A stretch of 64,000 nt of DNA. Origin: Verrucomicrobiia bacterium (GTDB taxonomy: Bacteria; Verrucomicrobiota; Verrucomicrobiia; Verrucomicrobiales; Akkermansiaceae). Positions 1-9,868 of the stretch are shown in pieces (position 1 is the stretch's first letter; each line of letters begins with the position of its first letter). The notes under the pieces were generated by a model. It worked only from the letters and a program-made list of their open reading frames with translations, searched no databases and had not been told where the DNA came from. The position numbers were made by a program, and so were the translations under genes. Where the stretch lies: positions 38,492 through 102,491 of the forward strand of contig CANHQJ010000014.1 in the NCBI GenBank assembly GCA_947462875.1, read 5' to 3'.

Positions 1-237
1 CATCTGGCTCGGAGCGCCCGCCATGTGGAGAAAGATGATGCGTTTCGCCTTCGGCGCGAGTGGTGGCGCGAGCGGAGAAAGCGGCCGCGTGGTATCGCGT
101 GGCGCGGAGTTGTGAGAAGCGCCGAGAGCCTGCGTGCCCAAAAACAAACTACCCAGACCAAACGCCGATTCCTTCAGGAAATGCCGCCGCGTGGCATGTT
201 GCAGTTGCTCATGGAGGAGGTGTTGGTGAAGGTTCAT
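1..237 (-). CDS. DUF1501 domain-containing protein, N-terminal part
   Basis: The gene runs off the left edge, so only the first 79 residues are visible. The ATG is at 235-237. The start carries a Tat-like signal: basic TRRHFLKE at about residues 16-23, then a hydrophobic FGLGSLFLG stretch. This is followed by a mature start KAKRIIFLHMAGAPSQ, which matches the beginning of DUF1501 proteins, exported sulfatase-like proteins of unknown reaction. The gene lies 26 nt downstream of the PSD1/DUF1549/DUF1553 gene. DUF1501 and PSD1 genes are regular neighbours in Planctomycetes and Verrucomicrobia, which supports the call. The rest of the protein cannot be judged. Confidence 0.85.
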   Translation of the reverse strand, partial: MNLHQHLLHEQLQHATRRHFLKESAFGLGSLFLGTQALGASHNSAPRDTTRPLSPLAPPLAPKAKRIIFLHMAGAPSQM

Positions 238-263
238 AGTGGCTGTGAGAGGCGAGTGAGGAT

Positions 264-3098
264 TTATCTTGTGAGCGCCTCGTCAAGATTGAGGAGGACG
301 GAAGCGACCACGGTGAGGGCATCGGGGGATGTCGCGATTTTCTGATAGAGGGCGGTGAGCTCGGCGCTGCGATCGGGGGTGATCTCGCGTGAGGTGACGA
401 GGCGGTAGCCGTGGGCGATGCCGGCGGCGAGGTCATCGGGCGCGGCCGCCTTCATTCGCCCCGCGAGGGCGGCGGCGGCTTCCTGGAAGGCTTCGTCGTT
501 GAGGGTGGTGAGAGCTTGCAAAGGGGTGTTCGAGACCAGACGCCGCTTGGACGCGAGATCGCGCGGCGGCACATCGAAGGAGGTGAAGAGCGGGTAGAGC
601 AGGCTGCGTTTGAAATAGATGTAGAGCGCGCGGCGATAGCGCTCGGGATTGCCGGGCGGCGGGGTGATCCAGTCGTCTTTGACAAACGGTTTCCATACGC
701 CGGGCGGCAGAGGCGGGTGGATGGGTTTGCCGCCGAGTTGATGACTGATGAGACCGGCGACGGTGAGCGAATTGTCGCGCATCATTTCGGCGGTGAGGCG
801 CTGGCGAGGGCCGCGCGCAAGCAGGCGGTTGGCGGGATCGCGTTCGAGCAGCTCCTCGGTGATGGTGGCGTCTTGCCGATAGGTGGAACTCATGACCAAC
901 TCGCGCAGCATTTTTTTGATGCTCCAGTTGTGATGCGTGGAAAAACGCAGGGCGAGATGATCTAACAGCTCGGGATGAGTGGGCGGCTCACCCGCGGAGC
1001 CGAAGTCTTCCGGAGTGGGCACGATGCCCGTGCCGAACAGTTCCAGCCACAGACGATTGACGGCGACGCGGGCAGTGAGCGGGTTGTTGGGGGAAGCGAT
1101 CCAGCGCGCGAGATCGAGACGCGTGGCACGAGCCCCTTCCTTTTTCAGAGGAGGAAAGAGCGAGGGGGTATTGCCCTCCTTGATGAAACCCGCTTTATCG
1201 AGCCAATTGCCGCGAACGAAAAAATGCGTGGCGCGCGGGAAGGCGGGATCGCGCTCCTTCAGCACGGGCGTGGCGACCGAGGGGATGGCCTTGAGTTTCG
1301 CGCGGGCCTCCTCGATCTGTTGTTTGGCGGCGGTGACTTCCGCTTGGTTGCGATGCCCGATCCACTGCGGCTCATCGGTGAGTGTGATGCGTCCGCGCTT
1401 CGCCACCATGGGGTAGCTTGCCGAGTAGATGAATCCGTTTTTGAGGGTGACACGCAGCTTCGCACCGGGGGTGATCGCAAGTGGTGCGGCGAGAACGAAG
1501 GTCGCGTGGCGCGGGGCATGGATCTTCGAATAGGTGCCCCACGCGCGGTCGTGGCCTTTGATGGAAAGATTCGGATCGAAAGGAGGATGCGCTTCATCGG
1601 CGATGCCTTCGTGGAGCGGCACCGCGGCGGCTTTACCATCAGCGGCGATGACCTCTAACTGAATCTGGCGGATGATGCCGCCCCACTCGGGTGTGTGTTT
1701 GGCTTTTTCGATATCGAGCGGCAGCAACTGCAAGCGCAACGCGGTGACGGTGCTAAGCTCGGTGCCGAAGGTGAGAAAATATTCCGCACCGGCGGCGACG
1801 TTCGGATCGGCGCGGAACTCGGGGATGCCGTTTTCCTCGCTGACGGTGAGGATGGCTTTTTTCGCTTCGTCGGTCATGCCTTGTGGCTGGGTCCAGCGGG
1901 TGCTCGCATCGATTTTTTGCCGCGTCTCGTGTAGCGATTGCTCCGCGTTGTGGATTTGCGTGAGCAAGGCATTGGCTTCCGCATAGCGCGTGGGATCCAG
2001 TGGCACGGGGAGCTTGGGCAAATCTTCCGCGATGTCGGCATCGGCAGATTGATTGAAGAACTCCATGAAATCATAGTATTCCTCATGGCGGATGGGATCG
2101 TAGGGATGCGAGTGGCATTGCACACAGCCGAAGCTGATGCCCATCCACGCTTCCCAGGTGGTGCTCATGCGATCCATCACGGCGACCACGCGGAACTCCT
2201 CATCATCGGTGCCGCCCTCGCTGTTCACTTGGGAGAGCCTGCTGAACGTGGTGGCGATTTTCTGATCGAGCGTGGCGTTCGGAATGAGATCACCGGCGAT
2301 TTGTTCGATGGTGAATTGATCAAAGGGCAGATCGCGATTGAAGGCATCGATGAGCCAGTCGCGGTACTTCCATACTTCGCGGCGGCTGTCATCGGCATAG
2401 CCCGCGGAGTCGGCATAGCGGGCGAGGTCCATCCACACCGAGGCCCAGCGCTCGCCGAAACGCGGCGAGGCGAGGAGCCGCTCGGTTTCTTTTTCGATGG
2501 CGGTATCGAGATCGGCGGCGGCAGCGGTTTTGAAGATCTCGATGTCATCGATGCTCGGTGGCAGTCCGGTCAAATCGAAGTGCGCGCGACGCAGCCACTG
2601 CTCCGGAGTGGCATGACGCGAGGGCTTCAGGTTTTCCGATTCCAGGCGGCCGAGGATGAAAAAATCCAGATCACTGCGCGGCCAATTTTTTTCCTTCACC
2701 GTGGGCAGCGGGTGATCTTGTGGCGGCACAAAGGACCAATGCTCGCCCCACTTCGCGCCCTCAGTGATCCACTGACGGAGGACATCGATCTCCTTCTTCG
2801 AGAGCGGCGGCCCGTGTTCCGGCTTCGGCATGATGTCATCGGGATCGGTGGTGGTGATGCGCGCGATCATTTCCGAGGCATCGGGTTTTCCGGGCACGAT
2901 GACAGGCTTGCCCGATTCCCCTTTGCCGAGGGCGCGATCCCGATAGATGAAAGACACCTCCCCCGCCTCCTTCACGCCGCCGTGGCATGCCGTGCAGTGG
3001 GCATTGAGAATGGGACGGACATCGCGCGAAAAATCAATCTCTGCCCGGGCCACAGAGCCGAGGAGAAGAAACGCAAAGCATCGGGTAACTACAGCCAC
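264..3098 (-). CDS. PSD1 cytochrome c / DUF1549 / DUF1553 protein
   Basis: This is an exported 944-aa protein with a short signal peptide (about residues 1-19). A c-type haem motif CTACH lies at residues 35-39 inside RPILNAHC, typical of planctomycete cytochrome C (PSD1). DUF1549 follows at about 140-350, with the HFDLTGLPP signature. A middle region may be carbohydrate-binding, and DUF1553 covers about 650-910. Length and order match the family. The start is GTG at 3096-3098, chosen because it gives the signal peptide and lies 12 nt after the upstream stop. The gene sits between a SASA esterase and DUF1501 on the same strand, an arrangement often linked to polysaccharide catabolism. The exact reaction is unknown. 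Confidence 0.93.
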   Translation of the reverse strand: MAVVTRCFAFLLLGSVARAEIDFSRDVRPILNAHCTACHGGVKEAGEVSFIYRDRALGKGESGKPVIVPGKPDASEMIARITTTDPDDIMPKPEHGPPLSKKEIDVLRQWITEGAKWGEHWSFVPPQDHPLPTVKEKNWPRSDLDFFILGRLESENLKPSRHATPEQWLRRAHFDLTGLPPSIDDIEIFKTAAAADLDTAIEKETERLLASPRFGERWASVWMDLARYADSAGYADDSRREVWKYRDWLIDAFNRDLPFDQFTIEQIAGDLIPNATLDQKIATTFSRLSQVNSEGGTDDEEFRVVAVMDRMSTTWEAWMGISFGCVQCHSHPYDPIRHEEYYDFMEFFNQSADADIAEDLPKLPVPLDPTRYAEANALLTQIHNAEQSLHETRQKIDASTRWTQPQGMTDEAKKAILTVSEENGIPEFRADPNVAAGAEYFLTFGTELSTVTALRLQLLPLDIEKAKHTPEWGGIIRQIQLEVIAADGKAAAVPLHEGIADEAHPPFDPNLSIKGHDRAWGTYSKIHAPRHATFVLAAPLAITPGAKLRVTLKNGFIYSASYPMVAKRGRITLTDEPQWIGHRNQAEVTAAKQQIEEARAKLKAIPSVATPVLKERDPAFPRATHFFVRGNWLDKAGFIKEGNTPSLFPPLKKEGARATRLDLARWIASPNNPLTARVAVNRLWLELFGTGIVPTPEDFGSAGEPPTHPELLDHLALRFSTHHNWSIKKMLRELVMSSTYRQDATITEELLERDPANRLLARGPRQRLTAEMMRDNSLTVAGLISHQLGGKPIHPPLPPGVWKPFVKDDWITPPPGNPERYRRALYIYFKRSLLYPLFTSFDVPPRDLASKRRLVSNTPLQALTTLNDEAFQEAAAALAGRMKAAAPDDLAAGIAHGYRLVTSREITPDRSAELTALYQKIATSPDALTVVASVLLNLDEALTR

Positions 3099-3110
3099 GG
3101 CAAAAAGAGA

Positions 3111-4604
3111 TTATTTTTTGATGAGTTCGAGCATGCCTTTGCCCATCGCCTCACCGATTTGCATGTAGGCACCGGCGTTCTGATGGTAGTGGAAGCCCTG
3201 GTTTTTCGGCGAGTCCTCGAACTTGGGGAAAAAATCGCGGGTATCGACGGTTTTGACGTTGCCCTTGAAATCGGGATATTTCCCCTTGCTGCCGTCGACG
3301 GCGAGCTGGGCATTGGCGACGGTCAATCCCGTGCCTTCACGGCCCTCGTTGCCGCAACCGACAGCGACCACAAACGGCGCGTTGGGGGCGCTGAAGTCCT
3401 TGCGCAGCGACTTGATGAGGTTGACGAGATTCTGTTCATACCGTGCGGCGGTCAGTTCACTGCCGGTGTCTTTGTGACCCTGAAACCAGACGAAGCCCGC
3501 GATTTCGTAGCCGCGGCCTTTCCAGTGCGGGAAGGATTCATCGAACTTGGCGAGCACTTCCTTCGCGCTGTTGACGCAGTCATCGTATTGTTTGCCGGCA
3601 TACCAGTCGATGGGCTTGCCGTTCTTGTCGAGCCATTGGGCAGGCGGAGGTGTGGCAACGCCTTTGGCGGGATCGGCATCCCACGAGTCCGGTTTCTCTT
3701 TGTAACCGGCGAATACTTTCTGCGTTTTGCTACCGTCCTTGCCGACGACTTCGGCCATGTAGCGTTCGCTGCCCGGGGGCAGGAAGTCCCAGTAAAGACC
3801 GCGGTTGCCTTGCGAGGTTTTGAGGATGAGCACGGGTTCCTCGTGGTGATCGCCCATGGTCCAGCCGAAGGCAAGCTCGGGGCCGATGTTGCCATCGCCC
3901 GCGCCGCAACCGATGCTCAGCCATTTGTTGCCGGTGGCGGTGACGACGCCTTTGTACCAGACATCGTCGCGGGATTTCCAGTTGCCGTCCTTGTCGAGAA
4001 GGTAGGGAAATTTCCCCTGATGTTTCACGAGAGTCGTGAGAGTGCCGGGGATGTCAAGACGCGCGGTCCAGCCGAGGCCGCTGGCATTTGCCGTTAGGTA
4101 GGTGATTTTGAAGGGCACTTTTTTGCCTGCCTCGAGTTTGACGGATTTTTTGACGGCCTTTCCCCCTGGTTCCTTGCGGTGGGCCTCGATGCCATCGACG
4201 ACCATGACATTGTGTTCCGAGTCGCCGAAGCCGGGGCGGAATTCAAACACGCCGGTTTCTTTCGGTTGAATGAAGCCGCGCACGATCTGCACTCCGCCGC
4301 CGGAAAATGGCGTGGGGGTGGCGCCACCGAAACTGGCGAGCTTGAGAGTGCTCACGGGCTTCATGGTCTCGTAGTCCTTCGCGGCATCATAGGCACCTTC
4401 ATAGACCGAGAGGGTGGGTTCGAGAAATTCATCGCCCCAGCGCGTGCCACCCGAATCCACTTGCCCGATACCGACCATGTTCGATTGACCGGAGAGGATG
4501 TAGACTTTGACAGGCTTATCCGCCGCGTTGGCGCAAGCGATGGCGGCAAGAACGGCAAAGAAGCTGTATTTGATGTGCAGGAGTGTGGGACGATTCGTTA
4601 TCAT
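3111..4604 (-). CDS. SASA-family carbohydrate esterase (sialate O-acetylesterase-like)
   Basis: This 497-aa exported SGNH-type esterase has a signal peptide at about residues 1-28. The nucleophile motif GQSNM is at 39-43 (Ser41) and a C-terminal block FHYHQNAGAY near 474 probably supplies the catalytic His. The family removes acetyl groups from sugars; the substrate here is unknown. Compared with the second SASA protein in this window (411 aa), it carries an insert of roughly 110-120 residues at about 95-215, before the IGPELAFGWTMG block. The insert looks beta-rich and may bind carbohydrate. The ATG at 4602-4604 follows an AAGGAT purine run, one of few clear Shine-Dalgarno-like sites here. 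It is the first gene of the operon with PSD1 and DUF1501. Confidence 0.9.
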   Translation of the reverse strand: MITNRPTLLHIKYSFFAVLAAIACANAADKPVKVYILSGQSNMVGIGQVDSGGTRWGDEFLEPTLSVYEGAYDAAKDYETMKPVSTLKLASFGGATPTPFSGGGVQIVRGFIQPKETGVFEFRPGFGDSEHNVMVVDGIEAHRKEPGGKAVKKSVKLEAGKKVPFKITYLTANASGLGWTARLDIPGTLTTLVKHQGKFPYLLDKDGNWKSRDDVWYKGVVTATGNKWLSIGCGAGDGNIGPELAFGWTMGDHHEEPVLILKTSQGNRGLYWDFLPPGSERYMAEVVGKDGSKTQKVFAGYKEKPDSWDADPAKGVATPPPAQWLDKNGKPIDWYAGKQYDDCVNSAKEVLAKFDESFPHWKGRGYEIAGFVWFQGHKDTGSELTAARYEQNLVNLIKSLRKDFSAPNAPFVVAVGCGNEGREGTGLTVANAQLAVDGSKGKYPDFKGNVKTVDTRDFFPKFEDSPKNQGFHYHQNAGAYMQIGEAMGKGMLELIKK

Positions 4605-4718
4605 ATCCTTATGATTTTCCGTGGGAGCATGGCATCAGTTACAAACAAACGCAAGCGGGAGATGTGCGCGGTTTTGTGTGGCGGCGCATGATGATGTGTA
4701 GCAGTGACACGACTCTTT

Positions 4719-7700
4719 TTATTCCAAATCGAGCGGATCAAAGCCCTGGATCGGCGCGGTTTCCGGCTTGTGGACTTTGAGCAGCGCTTTCCCGGCACGG
4801 GCCTGCAAGGCTTTCCACATCGGATAATTCTCGTCTTTGTCCATGTGCGCCTGCACGCCGCCGCGGAGGCGGGTGACTTCGATGTATTCGATCACATCCT
4901 GCAAGGCTTTGGCCGCGATTTTCGCGTCGGCGGGAGACAGTTTTTCCATTCCCTCGGCATTGGTGACGAGGCTTTCGGCAGCGGAGGAAACACCTTTTTC
5001 AAGGCAATACATGAGAGTGCGAAGGGCGCGGGCCTCATGGATGCTTCCTAACAATTTCACCATGCGTGGTTCGAGAGTCATTTTCAGCATGGCATCGGCA
5101 AAGTCCATGCGTTGCTCGCTGGTGATGTCGTTGTAGCCTTTCGGGCCGATGACCATGCGGCGCACGGCATGAGGGCCGATAACCTGCGCGCGCTTGGGAC
5201 TCACTGCGGCAAGATCCAGCATCAGCTTGTCCACCTCGCGCGAGGGAGAATAGGAAAGCGCGGAAGCGACATCGGATAGAGTGCGCGCATCGTCTTTCTC
5301 GGCGAGTTTTTTGAGGGCGGCGAGGGATTTCTCATCGCCGATGCGAGCGAGGAGATAGAACAGCGTGGCCTGGACTTCGGGCGTCGTGGAGCTTTTTGTT
5401 TTGAGGATGGCATCGCGAAGTTCAGTAGCCCCAGAACCATCGCAGAACAGAGCCAGAGCCTCTTCGCAACCCCGGATGTCAGCGAGATCGGTGGCGCCGG
5501 TGAGGTGGGTCAGTATGTCGGGGATGGAGGATGGACCAGCCAGTACGGCGAAGGTTTTCAGGGCTTGGGCACGGATGATGGCTGACTCGTGTTTGATGGA
5601 TTCCTTGGCGAGGTTCGCACCGGGAGCGTGTCTCGCAGTGGCAAGAACGGCGAGGATGCCGGCTTGATCCGCAGGGTTTTTCGAATCGGCGAACTGTGCG
5701 ATGAGCGCGGAGCCAGCGCCCGACTTCACGAGAGTTGCGGCGAGGGCGCGGCTGTGATCACGAGTGCGCCAGTAATCACTTCCGAGGAAAGGAACCAGGT
5801 CCGCAAGGGCTTCGGCTTCGAGGAGTTCGACGAGGGAATCCATCGCGGCGAGCTGACGGAAAGTGTGTTTGCTTTGCGGATCGGCGAGGGCGGCGCGGCA
5901 GAGTTTGATTTTCGCGCCGCTGCCTTCCGCGGCATCCAGCTCTTTCTGAAAGAGATCGCGCACTTCATCGGCGATGCTGGGGAGCTTGGCGGGCGCTTTG
6001 TTTTCCTCGATGATCCTGAGTATCTTGGAGAGCGGAGTTACCACGGTCTTCCACTGGGTGGTTTCATCCTTGATGCTGATTTCTTCAATCGGGTTATCGA
6101 TGAGGATGGCTTGGATCTCGTCCGCGAGATCGGCGAACAGGCCCGGATGCTGCGTTACGACGGAGGGATTGACGAGAGGGTCCTTAAAACCCGCCAAGGC
6201 GCGGATTTGGCGCGGGATTTCCGCCTTTTTCCGAATGCGGTATCCGTTTGTCTGGACGCCCTCGAGGTAGCCGAACTTGCTGAGCATCGCCTGGGCGGGG
6301 GTGTTGCGCGAACCGAACATCTGGTCATAGACTTGTTCTTCCTCGGCAATGAAAGTGAGCGGCCCGGCGAGGCGGATGACAGTGCTTTTATCCCAGATGT
6401 CGATTTTCGATTTCACGAAGGGGCCTCCGCCCGTTTCTTCCAGAATCAAGTTGCTGAGGGCTTGTTCGACGAGTGTTTCATCGAGGCCGGCCTGGAAAGG
6501 GGTTTTGCCGAGGGCGCTTTCCGATTTCAGCAGGCTTTCCTGCAACGCGTTGCGCACGCTGTTCGGCGCGATGGCAGTCGGCGCGTCAACCGCGGTTTTC
6601 AGCAAGGCGAGTTGGCTATCGTGGTCGACGGAAGCTTTCGCGACAACCCTCACGGCGACGATGCGGACAAAGTCCGCGGGATCACTGAGGAGTGGTATGA
6701 CTTTCGCCAGATTGGAAAGGATGGTGTCATTGCCACAGGCATCAAGTGCGGTGAGGGCACCATGGCGGTAGCGGGCGCTCTGATTTCCTAACAGCCCGAC
6801 GAGTCGCGGGACGATGGCGGTTTCACCGGCTTGGAACCGTTTGCCCAGTTCGGCGGCGACCAGCTTGCGGGTCTTGGGCATGAAAATGTCGAGCAGGTCG
6901 CAGAGTTCATCGGTGGAGCGTTCCTGCCACGGTTTCCCGGCAAGGTTTTTGAGGTAGTCGTTATTCAACTGACCATAGGCGCTGGCGAGGAATTGTTTGG
7001 TTTCGCGCTCGGTGGGGTAGAGTTTCTCATCGACGTCTTTGCCGGTAATCAGGGTTTGTTTGAGGATAACGGCCTGGTGGAAAACCTCGGTGGCCGTGGG
7101 GTCGCGCAGGGTGCCGTATTTTTCCGAGGGCGAATGATAGACGAAACTGCCGTCGTACATGCGGCAGAGCGTGCGCCGCCAGCGCATGTTGCGCTCGGCC
7201 ATGGTGCGGATTTCCGGGCCGCAGAGCGTGGCGCCCCAAGAGGACCACTGGGTGTGGTAATCGTGGGCATGGCCGCCGCGCGGGGTGAAGGAGGCGTGGG
7301 CGGACATCATGGCGAAATACTTGGCGGCGTGGTCATCGCCGATGAGCTTCATGGCGAAGGCGGTGCCGGCATTTTTGCCATTGCTGTCATCGGTATCAGC
7401 GGCGACGTGGTCGCCGTACGGGATGGCTCCCTGATCCACATAGGAGCCGAAAAACTTGTGTGCACGCACGATCGCGGCATCGATCTCCGGGTGCTCAACG
7501 CCAAGTTTTTTGGCGAGAGCGATGAGGAAAAAGCAGCGATTCCCGGCGGCATTGAGAGCGCCATAGCCGGGGTTCATTTCATGCAATTTGCCGCCGTTGA
7601 AGGAGGGAAACGCGAAGGTGTGGCCCCATGATCCGGATTTGCTCTGTCCCATCGCGGCTTCGATGGCATACTTGCGCAGGGCGGGCAGAACGAAGTCGTC

Positions 7701-8696
7701 GCCGGTGGCATCGTAGTAAAGCGCGCAGTAGAGGCCGATGAAGCCGTGGTGCCAGGTTTGGAAGCCGTTGTAGCCTTTATACCCGGGCTCGAAGCGGGCG
7801 CCGATGGGCTCGGTGGGCGGTTGCCACGGGCAGTTCTTGCTGCGGACCCATTGCTTGACGATTTCGCGGTGCTCCGGTTTGCCGGAAGCGACGAGCGCCA
7901 TGGCTTCGATGACGCCGCCTTTGCCGGAGGCAGGATTTTTCGGATCGGCGATGAATTTTTTCTCCAACGATTTCCAGGCATCCTCAAGAATTTGTTTGGT
8001 CTTGGGGCAATCGTAGGGAGCGGTGTCGGCGTATTCGGGGAAAGTGCGGAGTTTCAGTTCGACTGTGAGAGTGAAGGGGTCGATCGGAAATTTGTCGAGG
8101 TCGATGTTTTTGACTTCCTCCTTGCGTGCTTCCTCGGGTTTCCAGTCGTAGAGGGAGTCATCGGATTCGACCTCGTTGATGAGCTGATCAATGTCAATGC
8201 TGGCGATGTCTTTGGCACCGGTGCGGGCGGGGTAGTTTTTATCGCGCCAGACCTGGAAGGTGATTTTTCCGGCGTTGGCTTCGCGCTCGGCTTCGATGAT
8301 GGCATTGCCGATGGTGATGCCGAGATTTCCCCCCGCCTGAAATTTGATTCCATTGATACCCGTGATGACATCGCCGGGGAGAAATTTGCCATCGGCGGGT
8401 GAGCCTTTGATCGTGCCCTGGACGAGGAGCTGATCCCCTTGCGCACCGCCGGACATGAAGCAGGAAATGCCGGTTGGGCCGAGGCGCCAGAGGTACGGCT
8501 TGTTGTTCGAGGGCGGCAGGCCTTCGCCCTTGGTGAGGTCGGTAAGGTTCTCGGGACGGATGGTTTCCTGAACGATGTCTCCACCGTTCTTGACAGCAGC
8601 CTGCTGTTCCTCGGTGACCTCGCGTTCATCAGCTACGGCGGCATACGGCAACGCGACGAAAAGGAGATGGCGGAAAATACGACGCAGAGGATTCAT
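4719..8696 (-). CDS. Large exported PDZ-DUF6288-HEAT repeat protein
   Basis: This 1325-aa exported protein starts with MNPLRRIFRHLLFVALPYAA. The reading frame is open 82 codons further upstream, but that part lies inside the preceding gene and the ATG at 8694-8696 begins the signal peptide. After it come a PDZ-like module at about 60-150 (GSPADGKFLPGDVITGINGI) and a DUF6288-type alpha-helical domain rich in W, H and G at about 230-560. A long HEAT-like helical region spans about 560-1290. A shorter relative without HEAT repeats lies at 59861-61294. The gene starts 5 nt after the preceding stop and is the last gene of the ExbB/ExbD/TPR operon. The role is unknown; it is probably a periplasmic scaffold. 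Confidence 0.88.
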   Translation of the reverse strand: MNPLRRIFRHLLFVALPYAAVADEREVTEEQQAAVKNGGDIVQETIRPENLTDLTKGEGLPPSNNKPYLWRLGPTGISCFMSGGAQGDQLLVQGTIKGSPADGKFLPGDVITGINGIKFQAGGNLGITIGNAIIEAEREANAGKITFQVWRDKNYPARTGAKDIASIDIDQLINEVESDDSLYDWKPEEARKEEVKNIDLDKFPIDPFTLTVELKLRTFPEYADTAPYDCPKTKQILEDAWKSLEKKFIADPKNPASGKGGVIEAMALVASGKPEHREIVKQWVRSKNCPWQPPTEPIGARFEPGYKGYNGFQTWHHGFIGLYCALYYDATGDDFVLPALRKYAIEAAMGQSKSGSWGHTFAFPSFNGGKLHEMNPGYGALNAAGNRCFFLIALAKKLGVEHPEIDAAIVRAHKFFGSYVDQGAIPYGDHVAADTDDSNGKNAGTAFAMKLIGDDHAAKYFAMMSAHASFTPRGGHAHDYHTQWSSWGATLCGPEIRTMAERNMRWRRTLCRMYDGSFVYHSPSEKYGTLRDPTATEVFHQAVILKQTLITGKDVDEKLYPTERETKQFLASAYGQLNNDYLKNLAGKPWQERSTDELCDLLDIFMPKTRKLVAAELGKRFQAGETAIVPRLVGLLGNQSARYRHGALTALDACGNDTILSNLAKVIPLLSDPADFVRIVAVRVVAKASVDHDSQLALLKTAVDAPTAIAPNSVRNALQESLLKSESALGKTPFQAGLDETLVEQALSNLILEETGGGPFVKSKIDIWDKSTVIRLAGPLTFIAEEEQVYDQMFGSRNTPAQAMLSKFGYLEGVQTNGYRIRKKAEIPRQIRALAGFKDPLVNPSVVTQHPGLFADLADEIQAILIDNPIEEISIKDETTQWKTVVTPLSKILRIIEENKAPAKLPSIADEVRDLFQKELDAAEGSGAKIKLCRAALADPQSKHTFRQLAAMDSLVELLEAEALADLVPFLGSDYWRTRDHSRALAATLVKSGAGSALIAQFADSKNPADQAGILAVLATARHAPGANLAKESIKHESAIIRAQALKTFAVLAGPSSIPDILTHLTGATDLADIRGCEEALALFCDGSGATELRDAILKTKSSTTPEVQATLFYLLARIGDEKSLAALKKLAEKDDARTLSDVASALSYSPSREVDKLMLDLAAVSPKRAQVIGPHAVRRMVIGPKGYNDITSEQRMDFADAMLKMTLEPRMVKLLGSIHEARALRTLMYCLEKGVSSAAESLVTNAEGMEKLSPADAKIAAKALQDVIEYIEVTRLRGGVQAHMDKDENYPMWKALQARAGKALLKVHKPETAPIQGFDPLDLE

Positions 8697-8701
8697 GAGT
8701 G

Positions 8702-9868
8702 TTACGGGGATGAGGGACTGGGGCGAGTGATGAAAAGAGAAAATCCGGTGGCTTTGGCGAGGCGCTCGATGTCTTGTTGTTCCTGAGCGGAAAGCGGGCG
8801 GGCGAGATCCCACACGATGTGGACGGTCTGGCGCACCTGGGCGCGTGCCGCTTTGCGTTTGTTCAATGAATCGATCAGGTGCCGCATCAGCGCGGTGGCG
8901 CGGTCCGCGGAATCGACGACAAAACAGGCACGGCCATACCACAGCGCCTCGAAGACGAAGGTGTCATCTATCAGGCGGCTTTCCTGCACGCGCAACACCT
9001 CCACAGGCCGCGAAGTTTTGCCGAGACGCGGCAGAGACGCCGGAATCGCCTGCGCCGAAGAGGCGTCATCCGTGAGATAAACGAAACAATCGCCACGCTT
9101 CACGAGCCATGCGAGTTCATCGGACACGGTGCGACGCGGCTGACGCGGGCGCTGGACCACGGGCGGGACCGGAGTGACCGCGGCGAGCCACGCACTGGGC
9201 AGCGGCAAGGGCAGGATGGCGAGTGCGTAAACATTGGCGCGACCGAGGTAATCGACCAGCAGCATGATCACCGCCAAAAGAATCATCACCTTGATGGCAC
9301 TCAGATTCAACTGGTCCAGGCGGTGCGCGAGGGCCATGTGGGCCTCCGACATCAGGATGGGGGGCTTTTCCTCCTGTTTCTCCAAAGTCTCCGCCTTCAC
9401 CCCCGCGATGGCATTCTCACCGCCGACGAGGTCATCCACATCACCCGTTTGCGGTTCCTCGGACCCGCGGGTTTTTTTCGCTTTTTTCCACTCGGGCTCC
9501 GCCTGGCTATCGAGCTTGTCCATGTATTTCAGGTCAGCCTCATCCAGGCCGGCCTTGTCGAGAAAATCATCGGCGCCATCCTCGGCGAAACGGACATCCG
9601 CCACATCCTCGCTGCGTGCTTTTTCCGCGGCCTTGCGTTTGGCATCGGCAAGTTCCTGCGCGCTTTTTTGCTGTTGTGACAGGTCGGGCGCGATGCGATC
9701 GACGTGATAGGAGGAATTGATTTTGGCCAATCCCAGGGCCAAGAGCACGATCACCAGCGACGCCGCGCAAGCCCACGGAAAACGCTTGCACAGAAACCAG
9801 AGCGCAGGCACGCCGAGCCACAACAGCACGCTGAGGTATCCAATCAGACTGAACGTTTGGGAATTCAT
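8702..9868 (-). CDS. Membrane protein of unknown function, ExbBD/TPR operon
   Basis: This 388-aa protein was not recognised as a named family. Two hydrophobic segments near the N-terminus (about 7-26 and 31-48) are followed by a charged, Asp/Glu/Lys-rich stretch (about 60-160). A third hydrophobic segment lies near 190-225. The C-terminal region (about 240-388) resembles a compact alpha/beta domain, ending at a Ser/Pro tail. Its ATGA overlaps the stop of the DUF4159 gene by 4 nt, so the two are probably translationally coupled. It may be an inner-membrane partner of the ExbBD motor. That role rests only on position. Confidence 0.8.
   Translation of the reverse strand: MNSQTFSLIGYLSVLLWLGVPALWFLCKRFPWACAASLVIVLLALGLAKINSSYHVDRIAPDLSQQQKSAQELADAKRKAAEKARSEDVADVRFAEDGADDFLDKAGLDEADLKYMDKLDSQAEPEWKKAKKTRGSEEPQTGDVDDLVGGENAIAGVKAETLEKQEEKPPILMSEAHMALAHRLDQLNLSAIKVMILLAVIMLLVDYLGRANVYALAILPLPLPSAWLAAVTPVPPVVQRPRQPRRTVSDELAWLVKRGDCFVYLTDDASSAQAIPASLPRLGKTSRPVEVLRVQESRLIDDTFVFEALWYGRACFVVDSADRATALMRHLIDSLNKRKAARAQVRQTVHIVWDLARPLSAQEQQDIERLAKATGFSLFITRPSPSSP

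Noticed and set aside
1938..4097. 719-codon plus-strand open frame
   Set aside because: It is antisense to the PSD1 and SASA genes, which have strong family motifs. Long antisense frames arise from G+C-rich codon use.
8697..8942. 82-codon N-terminal extension of the DUF6288-HEAT gene
   Set aside because: It lies inside the upstream membrane protein gene and delays the signal peptide; the ATG at 8694-8696 is a better start.
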